From contig NZ_CP010975.1 of NCBI RefSeq assembly GCF_000981765.1, positions 1,860,001-1,924,000 on the forward strand: a stretch of 64,000 nt of DNA, written 5' to 3'. This DNA comes from Kangiella geojedonensis (GTDB lineage Bacteria; Pseudomonadota; Gammaproteobacteria; Enterobacterales; Kangiellaceae). Positions 25,779 to 35,331 of the stretch are shown here, piece by piece. The translations under genes were made by a program, and so were the position numbers. How positions within the stretch are numbered: the stretch's first letter is position 1; the number at the start of each line of letters is the position of its first letter. The notes below the pieces were generated by a model. The model was given only the letters and a program-made list of their open reading frames with translations. It was not told the origin of the DNA and did not search any database.

Positions 25779-27491
25779 CTATTCTTGAGTGACGCGATTT
25801 ACTTCTTCTAGACTGGTAGCCCCTAACTTAATTTTATTCAAACCAGCTCTTCTTAAATCAGGTATATTTTCTTTTTTAGCCTGATCCGCGATATCAATTG
25901 CGTTACCACCCTCCATGATAATACGTCCTGTCTCCTCAGATACTGGCATTACTTGGAATAAACCCACACGACCTTTATAACCTAATGTACATTTATCGCA
26001 ACCAACCGGTTCATAAATTGTGAGATCGTTCAGCTCTTCTTGCGTAAAACCTTCTTCTAATAATGCCTCATCGGGCAAATCTGCCGGTTTTTTGCAGTGT
26101 TCACAGAGCCTTCTAGCCAAACGCTGAGCTACAACAAGATTAACGGTAGTCGCTATATTAAACGGCGCAACGCCCATGTTTACCAATCGCGTTAAGGTTT
26201 CTGGTGCCGAGTTTGTGTGCAAAGTAGATAGTACTAAGTGACCCGTTTGGGACGCTTTAATTGCAATTTCAGCAGTTTCTAAGTCACGTATCTCACCGAC
26301 CAGTACAATGTCAGGATCCTGACGTAAGAAAGCTCTTAATGCCGAAGCGAAAGTTAGCCCAGCTTTCACATTAACATTAACCTGATTTACACCGACTAGG
26401 TTAATTTCTACAGGGTCTTCTGCAGTAGAAATGTTTTTGTGTTCATCGTTTAAAATATTGACGCCTGTATACAGCGTAACTGTCTTACCAGAACCAGTAG
26501 GCCCTGTGACTAAAACCATTCCTTGTGGCTTGCTGATAGCCTCCATAAAATGTTTCTTTTGCTGTTGTTCAAAACCTAGCGCATCAACACCTAACATGGC
26601 ACTTGTTGGATCGAGAATACGCATAACAATCTTTTCGCCGAATAGCGTGGGCAGAGTATTCACACGAAAATCAATTGCCTTGGTTTTCGATAGCTTTAAC
26701 TTCACACGACCATCTTGGGGTACTCGACGTTCAGAAATATCCAAGTTAGATAGTACTTTTAGACGAGCTGATATACGTGAAGATAACTGAATTGGCGGAC
26801 TTGCAACCTCATGTAACAGGCCATCAATACGAAATCTAACTCTGTATTTTTTTTCGTAAGGTTCGAAGTGCAAATCCGATGCCCCTTTTCGAATGGCATC
26901 CACTAACATTTTTTTTACAAATTTAACAACAGGAGCATCATCTCTTTCAGCTCCCTCATCAATGTCTCCGCCTTGCCCCTCATCCACGGCATCTAAGTCA
27001 ATATTATCGAGATCGGCGTCATCAAAATCGGATAATGACTCACTTTCTTTTTCATCAATCAGCTTATTAACGAGTGAGTCTAACTTTGAAGGTTCCACCA
27101 ATACAGCTTCAATAGAGCAATTGGTTTGGAACCTGACTTCTTCTAGGCTCTTAAGATTAGTAGCATCTGCTACCCCCACAAATAAACGGGTTCCGCGTTT
27201 ATAAAGCGGAAGAACACGATGCTTTCGCATCATATTTAGATCGATAATATCCTTGGGTAAATTGTCAGGGTTTATGGAAGATGCGTCGAAATAAGGCGCA
27301 CCGAAATTAACTCCTTGTGCTTTTACGGCATCGGCCCCCTGAACTACGCCAGAATTAACTAACCAATCAATCAGGCCAATTTTTTCTTCTTTAGCTCGCT
27401 CAATTGCATCTTTAACTTTTTCTTTATCTATTAGCCCTTCTGCTACAAGCATGTGGGCTAAACCTGTAAGGCCTGTTTCAACTAATGCCAT
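25779..27491 (-). CDS. pilB: Type IV pilus extension ATPase PilB
   Basis: PilB is the cytoplasmic hexameric ATPase that drives pilin polymerisation. The 570 residues contain an N-terminal MshEN/T2SSE-N domain (to about 140), a strongly acidic linker (about 143-188, DFDDADLDNIDLD and following), and the ATPase core. Walker A is GPTGSGKTVTLY near residue 331, the Asp box is RAFLRQDPDIVLVGEIRD and the His box is GHLVLSTLHTNSA. A tetracysteine zinc module (CEHC...CDKC) lies near the C-terminus. The acidic linker is longer than I expect for the family. pilB is preceded by the pglL-like gene. Confidence 0.95.
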   Translation of the reverse strand: MALVETGLTGLAHMLVAEGLIDKEKVKDAIERAKEEKIGLIDWLVNSGVVQGADAVKAQGVNFGAPYFDASSINPDNLPKDIIDLNMMRKHRVLPLYKRGTRLFVGVADATNLKSLEEVRFQTNCSIEAVLVEPSKLDSLVNKLIDEKESESLSDFDDADLDNIDLDAVDEGQGGDIDEGAERDDAPVVKFVKKMLVDAIRKGASDLHFEPYEKKYRVRFRIDGLLHEVASPPIQLSSRISARLKVLSNLDISERRVPQDGRVKLKLSKTKAIDFRVNTLPTLFGEKIVMRILDPTSAMLGVDALGFEQQQKKHFMEAISKPQGMVLVTGPTGSGKTVTLYTGVNILNDEHKNISTAEDPVEINLVGVNQVNVNVKAGLTFASALRAFLRQDPDIVLVGEIRDLETAEIAIKASQTGHLVLSTLHTNSAPETLTRLVNMGVAPFNIATTVNLVVAQRLARRLCEHCKKPADLPDEALLEEGFTQEELNDLTIYEPVGCDKCTLGYKGRVGLFQVMPVSEETGRIIMEGGNAIDIADQAKKENIPDLRRAGLNKIKLGATSLEEVNRVTQE

Positions 27492-27559
27492 TCATGACCT
27501 CTGTTTAGAGTTTGCATTAATATTATTAAGTTATATACTTGATTAAAAAAAACTAAATG

Positions 27560-29269
27560 TCAATCCGAAGCACCTTTATCAGTACTTTTTAGCCAATCTT
27601 CAGCTGTCTTTACGCCTGCATAATAATACTTTATCTGACGTTTAATTTCCTCGGCCTTTTGTTGTTCCCCTAATATTTGGTATGAATAATAAATATTAAA
27701 GAAATACTGTAATCTTGGAGAGATTTCATTCTGCTTTTCAAGCCATCGCAAAAAAACGATGATAGGCTCTTTTTTTCCTGTCTTTGCAGCAATATTTGCC
27801 TGATGCTTCAGCAGTAAGGATTGGTAAGCGTCTTCCCAACCAACTGTAACGATAGCCTTCTCTAACTGTTTTTCGGTACGGTTTAAAGCAGCTTCAAATT
27901 TAGCAACTTGATACAAAGAATAACTATTCACTAATAATATTGTGATTGTCGCTATACCACACAGGGAGATCAACAACTGGCCAGTCTTAGTAATAGCTGA
28001 TGATAGGTTAATCTCATATGTTTTAAGCTCACCAATACAAGATACTATGTAAAATAGTAGTAATATAGCAAGAAGCAGGTGCACCCCAGAAATATAAAAT
28101 GGCAACTCTACCATTAAATGAAGCGATATTGGGCATAACAACGAGTAATAGACTAGGTTTTTCTTCAATCCCGCTTTAAAGGTACTTGAGAACAAGAAAA
28201 GTAAGAGCAAAAGTAATCCAACCACCGAAACAATGCCACCCTGAACTCCCCAGAAGAGAAATTCGTTATGGGGATGAGACAAGTTTTCAGGGCGTGTTAT
28301 ATCACCTTTTTTGAGCTCACCGGACTTGACTCTATGAGCAAGAGTATCCAGATACACTTTTTCAAAACTTCCTAAACCATGCCCCAGTATGGGGGCCTGC
28401 TTAATGGCCTCAAGAGAAGTGCTATAGATTAACTGGCGGTTATGAGTTTTGCCAAAATCTTTAGTTTTTCCATCGTAAACTACATTACTGAATGTTATCG
28501 CAACCAAGATACCAACAAAAATAGGCATAATGATTTTTGTAACGTAACGAAGGTTATCTGTATGAAAGGCAAAAAGTATCAACGCTCCAACTATAAAGGA
28601 GTAGATTCCAACTCGCGAGTCACTCATCATCAGGATAAAGCTTCCTAAGCCCAAAAACACATAGAGCACATTTCTAATTCTGATACTTTGAGTCAATCGA
28701 ATGTTAGTTAGCATTGAAAAAATGCTAACTAACAAACCTGTGCTAACAAAGCTTGCAAATAGGTTCCTTTGATTGAATGTCCCGTCTATATGTATAAGTT
28801 TGTATTGGTCTACATCACTGGTTAACTGCATCATTAGACTATGAAATAATTGCCAGCACCCTATTAACACTTCGGCATAAGCTATGGCAATAACCGCAAG
28901 TAGGATACTTTGTTTATTGTTTATTATTGGATTGATTTGGAATAACGCTAAATAACAAAGCAATGCAGCTGATAAAGCAACAGGAAGATAGCGGCCGTAC
29001 CCATAAAATGGGGTGAGGTTGATAAAAAAAGGAACTATCGATATTAAAAGAGCTAGCAACAACAACCAAGAATATTTAGGCAGCTTAAGCTTATTGCTAG
29101 ATACACTGTAATATAACCCTAGACAAATTAAGCTTACGACTACCGCCCATGAAAGATTATTACGGATAAAACCCAGACCACCAGCGGTACTAACTTCAGG
29201 CCAGTCCCTCAGAAGCGCGAGAAATATTATAACTACAAGCAGCCAACAAAGTGTATTTTTTATAATCAT
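27560..29269 (-). CDS. PglL/TfpO-like O-oligosaccharyltransferase (Wzy_C/O-antigen ligase family)
   Basis: A 569-residue membrane protein with about twelve hydrophobic helices and the Wzy_C (O-antigen ligase) core. The core holds the large periplasmic loop motif GHGLGSFEKVYLDT followed by HPHNEFLFWGVQGGIVSVVGL, whose His residue is typical of this superfamily. A C-terminal soluble part (residues ~460-569) is rich in Lys and Glu. Its place directly after the pilin gene points to PglL- or TfpO-like glycosylation of pilin in the periplasm. Lipopolysaccharide ligase (WaaL) is less likely in this context. The start lies right behind the pilA terminator with no ribosome site (TTTTTTCCTC before ATG), so expression may be low. 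Confidence 0.85.
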   Translation of the reverse strand: MIIKNTLCWLLVVIIFLALLRDWPEVSTAGGLGFIRNNLSWAVVVSLICLGLYYSVSSNKLKLPKYSWLLLLALLISIVPFFINLTPFYGYGRYLPVALSAALLCYLALFQINPIINNKQSILLAVIAIAYAEVLIGCWQLFHSLMMQLTSDVDQYKLIHIDGTFNQRNLFASFVSTGLLVSIFSMLTNIRLTQSIRIRNVLYVFLGLGSFILMMSDSRVGIYSFIVGALILFAFHTDNLRYVTKIIMPIFVGILVAITFSNVVYDGKTKDFGKTHNRQLIYSTSLEAIKQAPILGHGLGSFEKVYLDTLAHRVKSGELKKGDITRPENLSHPHNEFLFWGVQGGIVSVVGLLLLLLFLFSSTFKAGLKKNLVYYSLLCPISLHLMVELPFYISGVHLLLAILLLFYIVSCIGELKTYEINLSSAITKTGQLLISLCGIATITILLVNSYSLYQVAKFEAALNRTEKQLEKAIVTVGWEDAYQSLLLKHQANIAAKTGKKEPIIVFLRWLEKQNEISPRLQYFFNIYYSYQILGEQQKAEEIKRQIKYYYAGVKTAEDWLKSTDKGASD

Positions 29270-29273
29270 GAGG

Positions 29274-29300
29274 AAAAAAAAAGCGAGCCGCAGCTCGCTT
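29274..29300 (-). terminator. Intrinsic terminator of pilA
   Basis: On the minus strand, AAGCGAGC pairs with GCTCGCTT around a 4-base loop and runs into nine T that end four bases before the pglL-like start codon. It should end most pilA transcripts, leaving the downstream gene to read-through. Confidence 0.92.
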
Positions 29301-29324
29301 TTTTATATATGCTTTTACTGAAGA

Positions 29325-29756
29325 TTAACGACAGTTGGACGGAACATATTGAGTACCAATATTAGAAGAACTACAAGTCCAGTCCGTTACAATACCGTTG
29401 GTGGTATCTTCTGTTGGAGTTAGACTCAATGTGCCATTATCAACACCTGTACCAATATTTGTCGCAGTAACTGTAATTACTCCAGAAGAAACTGCCAGCT
29501 GAGACATATACTGTGTTGCCGTAGTGTTGCAACCAGATGCGGCAGTATCGATTGAACCTAAGTTGTTGCCATTAGAAGAATACGTTTCCGATACTGAAGT
29601 TTTGCATGCCGCCATAGCACCTAAAAGCTCAGATACTTTAGAACGCTTGATATAATCCTGGTAAGCAGGGATTGCTACTGCTGCCAAGATACCGACGATC
29701 GCTACAACGATCATTAATTCAATAAGGGTAAAACCCGCTTGTTTTTTAGTTTGCAT
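29325..29756 (-). CDS. pilA: Type IV major pilin, PilA-like
   Basis: The prepilin starts at the ATG at 29756, behind AGGAGAG; a longer frame from 29792 has no ribosome site. This gives 143 residues. The class III leader MQTKKQAG is followed by [22 protein letters not shown], with PilD cleavage after Gly8 and the conserved Glu at +5. The N-terminal helix continues through [17 protein letters not shown]. The C-terminal globular part is Ser/Thr-rich and ends with a two-Cys disulfide region (WTCSSSN...PSNCR), as in pilins. Ser and Thr residues offer sites for the neighbouring ligase. pilA has its own terminator and a structured leader. Confidence 0.96.
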   Translation of the reverse strand: MQTKKQAGFTLIELMIVVAIVGILAAVAIPAYQDYIKRSKVSELLGAMAACKTSVSETYSSNGNNLGSIDTAASGCNTTATQYMSQLAVSSGVITVTATNIGTGVDNGTLSLTPTEDTTNGIVTDWTCSSSNIGTQYVPSNCR

Positions 29757-29903
29757 GAGACTCTCTCCTATACATTTTGCAAAAATAGTCACTAAATTTG
29801 TCCTTACACATTTAAACTGCTTAACTAAGCGTTCCCTCAGTTGGTGTTTTGCTTAGCGCCAACAGACGCTCGGAATTGAGCGAACCTGTATGAACAAACT
29901 CTG
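29757..29903 (-). other. Structured pilA leader region
   Basis: About 147 bases separate the predicted start point from the pilA ATG. Within it, CTAAGC (29825-29830) can pair with GCTTAG (29851-29856), and GTTGGTG (29840-29846) can pair imperfectly with CGCCAAC (29857-29863). The two pairings are interleaved. A third stem, CGCTC/GAGCG, lies at 29867-29882. No sigma-54 site is visible, although many pilA genes use one. Confidence 0.35.
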
Positions 29904-29909
29904 TAGTCA

Positions 29910-29938
29910 AATATAACTGTGCAAATTCAAGATAGCAA
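29910..29938 (-). promoter_or_regulatory. Putative sigma-70 promoter of pilA
   Basis: On the minus strand, TTGCTA (29938-29933) and TATATT (29915-29910) are separated by 17 bases, giving 4/6 and 5/6 matches to the consensus hexamers. The predicted start point is near 29903. Confidence 0.45.
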
Positions 29939-30181
29939 CAATCGATTGTAAAATTTCTCGACATCTCTATTAAAACAATGACTTAAGTCACATTTGTATG
30001 CAGGGTCGCATCGTTTTCACTCAATAAAAGGAAAAAAAATCAACCATTTAACGTCTATACTGACATTTTTTGTCACTTGTTTACCACTAAAACCAATTCA
30101 AAGTTTAGAATTAACGTGAATATGAGTCGGCTAACCTACTGTTTTAATTGTTATTTTATGGATAGCTATCTCTTTTATAAA

Positions 30182-30247
30182 ACTAATATGGCTAAATAAG
30201 CTGTATAAATTTCATATTCAGTATCGATTTTTAACAGCCATATTAGT
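30182..30247. repeat. 12-bp inverted repeat with a 42-base spacer
   Basis: ACTAATATGGCT (30182-30193) and AGCCATATTAGT (30236-30247) are perfect inverted copies in the AT-rich, 525-base gap between pilA and yacG. They could be operator half-sites, a large RNA hairpin or the ends of a very small element. Apart from the pilA promoter and leader, I see nothing else in this gap. Confidence 0.5.
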
Positions 30248-30281
30248 ATCCTTCGTGGACATTTAATATTTCTAGAGAATT

Positions 30282-30479
30282 ATGTCAGAAACAATGATCG
30301 TCAAATGTCCTAGCTGCTCTAAATCCGTTGCTTGGACTCAAAGTAATGATTGCAAACCATTCTGCAGCAAACGATGCAAGCTTATTGACTTGGGGGAATG
30401 GGCAAGTGAAGGCCACAAAATTGCTGGTCAACCGATGGACCCGCTTACGGTTAATGAACTAGCAAAAGAAGAAAAATAA
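30282..30479 (+). CDS. yacG: DNA gyrase inhibitor YacG
   Basis: A 65-residue zinc protein that binds GyrB in E. coli. The four Cys ligands are visible as CPSC near residues 10-13 and CSKRC near 29-33 (CPSCSKSVAW and PFCSKRCKLIDLGEWA). The C-terminal tail is short and acidic. It converges on mutT with no gap. Its place between pilA and mutT-secA is the usual one. Confidence 0.94.
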   Translation: MSETMIVKCPSCSKSVAWTQSNDCKPFCSKRCKLIDLGEWASEGHKIAGQPMDPLTVNELAKEEK

Positions 30480-30857
30480 CTAAAGAAGCTTTAAGATTGC
30501 TTTATTAGCCTGTGGGAAATCGTAATTGTTGAGAGAACCCACAGGGCTCCATTCCAATGGCTGCCCTTCTTTACCGACAGGTACGCCAAGGTAATCAGAG
30601 ACCAAGCACACTTCAAGCCTAACTGACTTATCAGTATACTCATGTTCAATGACGGTCAACGGGGCAATCTTGGTAGGCCAAATATCTAACTCTTCAAAAC
30701 ATTCACGCTGAATTGCGTCGGCTAAAGCTTCACCTGATTCGATTTTTCCGCCAGGAAACTCCCACAATCCACCTTGATGTTGCTGCTTTGAGCGCTTTGC
30801 AATCAGTACGCGGTCTGCAACTTTAATCACTGCGACCGCGACATTGACAACAGTCAT
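30480..30857 (-). CDS. mutT: 8-oxo-dGTP diphosphatase MutT
   Basis: MutT hydrolyses 8-oxo-dGTP and so prevents A:T to C:G transversions. The 125-residue protein has a complete Nudix box beginning GGKIESGEALADAIQRE and ending CFEELDI, at about residues 37-60, preceded by GGLWEFPG. It starts six bases after the secA stop, so the two are co-transcribed as in many gammaproteobacteria. Confidence 0.95.
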   Translation of the reverse strand: MTVVNVAVAVIKVADRVLIAKRSKQQHQGGLWEFPGGKIESGEALADAIQRECFEELDIWPTKIAPLTVIEHEYTDKSVRLEVCLVSDYLGVPVGKEGQPLEWSPVGSLNNYDFPQANKAILKLL

Positions 30858-30863
30858 GGAGCC

Positions 30864-33578
30864 TTACGAAACCTTACCATGGCACTGTTTAAATTTCTTT
30901 CCAGAACCGCACGGGCATGGTTCATTACGGCCAACCTTCGGTTGCTCGCGAACAAAGGTTTCGGCTTGACGCTGTGTCGGACTACTTTGCTCTTGTGGCA
31001 TAGCAGTAGCTGAATCATGCTGCATACTCATCTGTGATGCGTCTTGTTGCTGACGTTCCATGGCTTCTACTTCTTCTGGCATACGGAACTTCACTTTTGA
31101 CAACACAGTGACAACATCGTGCTTTAAGTTATCCAACAGCCCTGAGAATAACTCAAACGCTTCACGCTTATACTCTTGCTTCGGGTTCTTTTGTGCGTAA
31201 CTACGTAAGTGAATACTTTGACGCAAGTGATCCATGTTGCCTAGGTGTTCTTTCCAGTGCATATCCAGATGTTGAAGCATGACTTGCTTCTCAAGTTGAC
31301 GCATCATTTTTGCTTCTGGCAAGGCGGCTTCTTTCGCTTCATAAGAGTCTTGAATATTTTGATATACTTTTTCGCGCAACTCTTCTTCGGCAAACTTATC
31401 GTCTTCATCCAACCACTTCTGAACCGGCAACTCAATATCAAACTCTTGCTCCAAACGCGTCTCTAGTCCTTTAATATCCCACATTTCCTCAATGGATTGA
31501 GGTGGCACATATTGACTAATCACATCTTGGACTACGTCATAACGCATATCTTCAATCGTGTCTTGAATGTCGTCAGACTCCATCAATTCATTACGCTGCT
31601 CGTAAATCACCCGACGCTGGTCATTGGCGACATCATCATATTCAAGGAGGTTTTTACGCATATCAAAGTTGCGCTGCTCGACTTTTCGCTGTGCATTTTC
31701 AATCGCGCGTGACACCATTTTATGCTCTAAAGCTTCACCTTCTTCCCAACCTAAGCGTTGCATCATCATACCAAGACGCTCAGAGGCAAAAATACGCATT
31801 AAGTCGTCTTCTAACGATAAGTAGAAACGACTTAAACCTGGGTCACCCTGACGGCCAGAACGACCACGAAGCTGATTATCGATACGACGCGACTCATGTC
31901 GCTCTGTACCAATAATAGCCAAGCCACCAGCTTCTAGAACTGCATCATGACGCTTCTGCCACTCTTCTTTAGCTTTAGCAATTTTCTCTTCGCTCGGGTT
32001 TTCGCCTAAGGCATCAATGTCCGCCTGTAAGTTACCACCGAGAACAATATCTGTACCACGTCCCGCCATGTTAGTAGCGATAGTTACCGTACCTGGTCGA
32101 CCAGCTTGAGCAATAATATCTGCTTCTTTTGCATGGAACTTAGCGTTCAGTACTTGGTGTTTAATTTTGGCTTTTTTCAGAGCATTCGAAATTAATTCTG
32201 ACGACTCAATCGAAACGGTACCCACCAGAATCGGTTGCCCTTTTTCTTGAAGCTCTTTAATCTCTTCAATGATGGCTGCATACTTTTCTTCTTTACTTAA
32301 GAAGATCAAGTCAGCCATATCCAAGCGTTGCATCGGCTTGTTGGTCGGTATAACCACAACCTCAAGCCCATAAATCATATGTAGCTCAGTCGCTTCTGTG
32401 TCCGCGGTACCAGTCATACCTGACAACTTATTGTAAAGACGGAAATAATTCTGGAAGGTAATCGATGCTAAAGTTTGGTTTTCGTTTTGAATGTTAACGC
32501 CTTCTTTCGCTTCGATAGCCTGATGCAAACCATCTGACCAACGACGCCCCGGCATTGTACGCCCCGTGTGTTCATCAACAATAATTACTTCATTATCCTT
32601 TACGACATAGTCCACATCTTTCTTGAATAGCTTGTGCGCTCTTAGGGCTGCATTGACATGGTGCAGCAACATAATACTGGCAGGGCTATACAAACTTTGC
32701 CCATCAGGTAGCAGACCTGTTTTGCGCAACAATTTTTCAATACGCTCTTGGCCCAGCTCTGTCAGGTTCGCCTGCTTACCTTTTTCATCAATGGTGTAAT
32801 CACCAGTGTCTTCTTCATCTTCCTGAGACTCTTTTTCTTGAGCTTCAAGTTGTGGGATTAACTGGTTAATTGCACGGTACATTTCTGAGCTGTCTTCAGC
32901 TTGCCCAGAAATAATCAGAGGCGTACGCGCCTCATCAATAAGAATCGAGTCAACCTCATCAATAACAGCAAAATTTAGCTCACGCTGCACACGCTGCTCT
33001 TGCTCAAACGCCATATTATCGCGCAAGTAATCAAAGCCATATTCGTTGTTAGTACCATAGGTAATATCAGAATCGTAAGCTTCTTTTTTCTGCTCATGAG
33101 TTTGACCAGATAAGATCACACCAACACTCATGCCTAAAAATTGATACACTGGCGCCATCCACTCAGCATCACGTTGCGCCAAGTAGTCGTTCACCGTAAT
33201 CACGTGAACGCCTTTACCGGTCAACGCGTTGAGGTAAACTGGCAAGGTTGCCACTAACGTTTTACCCTCACCGGTACGCATTTCACCAATTTTGCCTTGA
33301 TGCAACGTCATACCACCAATTAACTGAACGTCAAAGTGACGCATCCCCAAGGTACGTTTACTGGCTTCACGAACCGCAGCAAAAGCTTCTGGTAATAAGC
33401 TATCAAGTGACTCGCCTTGCTCTAAACGCTGCTTGAACTCTTCAGTCTTAGCCTTTACCTGCTCATCACTTAAAGACTCAAAATCAGCCTCAAGCTGGTT
33501 AATGCGCTCAACCTGCTTGCCCATACGTTTAATTGTGCGTTGATTTCGACTACCAAATATTTTGCTTAGAAAACTCAT
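30864..33578 (-). CDS. secA: Preprotein translocase ATPase SecA
   Basis: SecA pushes unfolded preproteins through SecYEG. The 904 residues match E. coli (901). Walker A is MRTGEGKT near residue 102 and the DEAD-type Walker B is [16 protein letters not shown] near 208. The preprotein-crosslinking domain, the second nucleotide-binding fold ([27 protein letters not shown]) and the helical scaffold follow. The C-terminal SEC-C zinc motif ([15 protein letters not shown]) binds SecB. The secretion monitor gene secM is not present upstream; an M23 peptidase gene occupies the interval. Confidence 0.98.
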   Translation of the reverse strand: MSFLSKIFGSRNQRTIKRMGKQVERINQLEADFESLSDEQVKAKTEEFKQRLEQGESLDSLLPEAFAAVREASKRTLGMRHFDVQLIGGMTLHQGKIGEMRTGEGKTLVATLPVYLNALTGKGVHVITVNDYLAQRDAEWMAPVYQFLGMSVGVILSGQTHEQKKEAYDSDITYGTNNEYGFDYLRDNMAFEQEQRVQRELNFAVIDEVDSILIDEARTPLIISGQAEDSSEMYRAINQLIPQLEAQEKESQEDEEDTGDYTIDEKGKQANLTELGQERIEKLLRKTGLLPDGQSLYSPASIMLLHHVNAALRAHKLFKKDVDYVVKDNEVIIVDEHTGRTMPGRRWSDGLHQAIEAKEGVNIQNENQTLASITFQNYFRLYNKLSGMTGTADTEATELHMIYGLEVVVIPTNKPMQRLDMADLIFLSKEEKYAAIIEEIKELQEKGQPILVGTVSIESSELISNALKKAKIKHQVLNAKFHAKEADIIAQAGRPGTVTIATNMAGRGTDIVLGGNLQADIDALGENPSEEKIAKAKEEWQKRHDAVLEAGGLAIIGTERHESRRIDNQLRGRSGRQGDPGLSRFYLSLEDDLMRIFASERLGMMMQRLGWEEGEALEHKMVSRAIENAQRKVEQRNFDMRKNLLEYDDVANDQRRVIYEQRNELMESDDIQDTIEDMRYDVVQDVISQYVPPQSIEEMWDIKGLETRLEQEFDIELPVQKWLDEDDKFAEEELREKVYQNIQDSYEAKEAALPEAKMMRQLEKQVMLQHLDMHWKEHLGNMDHLRQSIHLRSYAQKNPKQEYKREAFELFSGLLDNLKHDVVTVLSKVKFRMPEEVEAMERQQQDASQMSMQHDSATAMPQEQSSPTQRQAETFVREQPKVGRNEPCPCGSGKKFKQCHGKVS

Positions 33579-33686
33579 GCTATCGGTTCTTTTATCAAGT
33601 TATAAAACAGTTGCTGGTTAATTTTTGGGCATCATGCCTTTCGTTGTATGACCGCAACGGTTAATAGAATTATCATTAAGCACTCG

Positions 33687-33714
33687 ATTGTACCGATATT
33701 CTAGAAGCTGTAAA
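33687..33714 (-). promoter_or_regulatory. Putative sigma-70 promoter of secA-mutT
   Basis: On the minus strand, TTTACA (33714-33709) and TACAAT (33692-33687) lie 16 bases apart, each matching 5 of 6 consensus bases. The start point would be near 33680, giving a leader of about 100 bases before the secA ATG. Confidence 0.6.
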
Positions 33715-33816
33715 CGCCTTATCGGGCTTTTCGAGCAAGTATTTGAAACTAATGGGGGCGTCTTTTAAGAATTTCAATGACACTTGATAAATTGTTCTTA
33801 TGCCATCGATAAGCAC

Positions 33817-33842
33817 AAAAAAGCCGAGATAGACTCGGCTTT
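33817..33842 (-). terminator. Intrinsic terminator after the M23 peptidase gene
   Basis: On the minus strand, AAGCCGAG pairs with CTCGGCTT over a 5-base loop and is followed by six T. It lies about 57 bases after the stop at 33899. Confidence 0.9.
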
Positions 33843-33898
33843 AAAGTACGATATTTTTAAAGTCAGAAATTTGTACCTTAAATCTCTGTTACGCGCTA

Positions 33899-34822
33899 TT
33901 ACGACTCTTTAAGGTAACGCCAAGGATTAACACGCTTTCCATTACGAGTAACTTCATAATGTACGTGAGGACCAGTTGAGCGACCAGTGCTACCTACTTT
34001 GGCAATTGTCTGACCTTTTTTAATCAGGTCACCTTTCTTTACGAGTACCGTTTTGTTGTGTCCATAACGCGTGGTGTAACCGTCGCCATGGCTCACCTCG
34101 ACAAAAATGCCGTAGCCTGCTTTGCGCTCAACCGTTGTCACAACACCCGCAGCTGTCGATACAACATCTGAACCAGCCAATGCTGAAAAATCAATACCCG
34201 CATGCCATGCACGTTTACCACTGAAGGGATCAGAACGGTAGCCATAAGGAGATGATAGCCATCCTGTATTCACAGGACGTCCACTAATCTTTTGCTCGGC
34301 GCTAATATTCTTATCCAGCAACAAGGACTCAAGCGCAAATAACTGTTGCTCTTTAGCTTCAATGGAACTTTGAATGACATCCAATGATGAAGCTACGTCA
34401 TGATAAGTGGCTTTGTCAGCATCTTCATCCTCGGAAGGTCCGCCCATTGCGGGTGCTGCACCAAAGCCAAACTCATCGGTAATACCTGCTTCTTCGGCTA
34501 ACCGTGCACCGGCAGCGTCTAGTCGTAGGATGTGGGCCTGCATTGATGCTAAGCGGCTTGATAGTGCCTGAACTTTGTCTTCAGACAATTTCTTAGCACG
34601 CTCTAATTCTTCTTTTTGCTGAGAGAGTTCGACCTGCCATTTTTGAATGGCAGTTTCGCTCACTAAGTCCTGCTGCAAAACCCACTTAGTGGTATAGAAA
34701 GTTGCCGCTATGATAGCGAGTAAACTGAAAGCACTCAGTAATACCGTTACAACCAATTTAGATCGTCCTAATTCCAAAGCCTTGATTCCTTTCTGATCAC
34801 TTTTAATAATCGTAATTCGCAT
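33899..34822 (-). CDS. M23 (LytM) family peptidase, membrane-anchored
   Basis: A peptidoglycan endopeptidase-type protein of 307 residues from the ATG at 34822; a longer frame uses a TTG at 34843. MRITIIKSDQKG resembles the N-terminus of this family next to secA. One transmembrane helix (residues ~23-45, LVVTVLLSAFSLLAIIAATF) is followed by a coiled coil (about 50-110). The C-terminal LytM domain keeps the zinc ligands: His in WHAGIDFSA with its Asp four residues later, and His in HVHYEV. It also has the catalytic TRYGHN. All zinc residues are present, so it could be an active hydrolase rather than an EnvC-like activator. It is divergent from the DciA-like gene. Confidence 0.88.
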   Translation of the reverse strand: MRITIIKSDQKGIKALELGRSKLVVTVLLSAFSLLAIIAATFYTTKWVLQQDLVSETAIQKWQVELSQQKEELERAKKLSEDKVQALSSRLASMQAHILRLDAAGARLAEEAGITDEFGFGAAPAMGGPSEDEDADKATYHDVASSLDVIQSSIEAKEQQLFALESLLLDKNISAEQKISGRPVNTGWLSSPYGYRSDPFSGKRAWHAGIDFSALAGSDVVSTAAGVVTTVERKAGYGIFVEVSHGDGYTTRYGHNKTVLVKKGDLIKKGQTIAKVGSTGRSTGPHVHYEVTRNGKRVNPWRYLKES

Positions 34823-34974
34823 AATCAACCAAAAGTTACTCAAGTCATCGAAAATCTAAAACGTTCATGTTTACAAAATTTTGCGGATTTAACCGCCGTT
34901 TCGGATGACAAATTCAACATCGCAAGCTTACAATAGTAAACTAACACCTACTTAGCCCAGAAGCATTAAAGCTT

Positions 34975-35292
34975 ATGAAGCGTCCTTCCCGAGCCAAGTC
35001 CGTGGCTGACATACTTAGCAAGTCTGATGGCTTGCTAAAAGGGCTATTGAAACAATCCAATAGCCTAAAGTCCATAAACAAAAGTGTACAAGAACTACTA
35101 CCTGACGAACTGAAAGGCCACTGTGAGGTCTCAGAGTTCAATCAGACTAGTCTTATCATTACTGCGGAAAATGCAGCTTGGAGTACACGTCTTCGCTATA
35201 TTTCTTCAGAATTATTGGCCAACTTACGTCAAGCCGGCCATTATTCGTTGGCTAATATTCAAATAAAAGTTAAGCCAAGTCAATTCCGATAG
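34975..35292 (+). CDS. DUF721 / DciA-like protein
   Basis: A 105-residue protein of the DUF721 family. DciA members are proposed helicase operators that help load DnaB at origins in bacteria lacking DnaC. Visible family features are the basic N-terminal helix (KRPSRAKSVADILSKS) and the KH-like core (LPDELKGHCEVSEFNQTSLIITAENAAWSTRLRYISSELLANL). Its position between lpxC and the secA region is typical. The strength of the DciA function claim rests on family knowledge only. It converges on lpxC and is divergent from the M23 gene. Confidence 0.82.
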   Translation: MKRPSRAKSVADILSKSDGLLKGLLKQSNSLKSINKSVQELLPDELKGHCEVSEFNQTSLIITAENAAWSTRLRYISSELLANLRQAGHYSLANIQIKVKPSQFR

Positions 35293-35331
35293 TTAAAAAG
35301 TATTAATCGTCAGTAACTGTTTAGAAAGTGA

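Larger units (their letters stand above)
33579..33898. other. Intergenic region upstream of secA
   Basis: This 320-base gap holds the secA promoter (33687-33714) and the terminator of the M23 gene (33817-33842), which I list separately. I see no open frame with a ribosome site and no SecM-like arrest peptide between them. Confidence 0.6.

Noticed and set aside
29757-30000. Sigma-54 promoter expected for pilA
   Set aside because: No TGGCAC-N5-TTGC-like pair was found on the pilA strand; a sigma-70-type pair fits better.
33579-33898. secM upstream of secA
   Set aside because: No reading frame with a signal peptide and an arrest motif lies in the gap.
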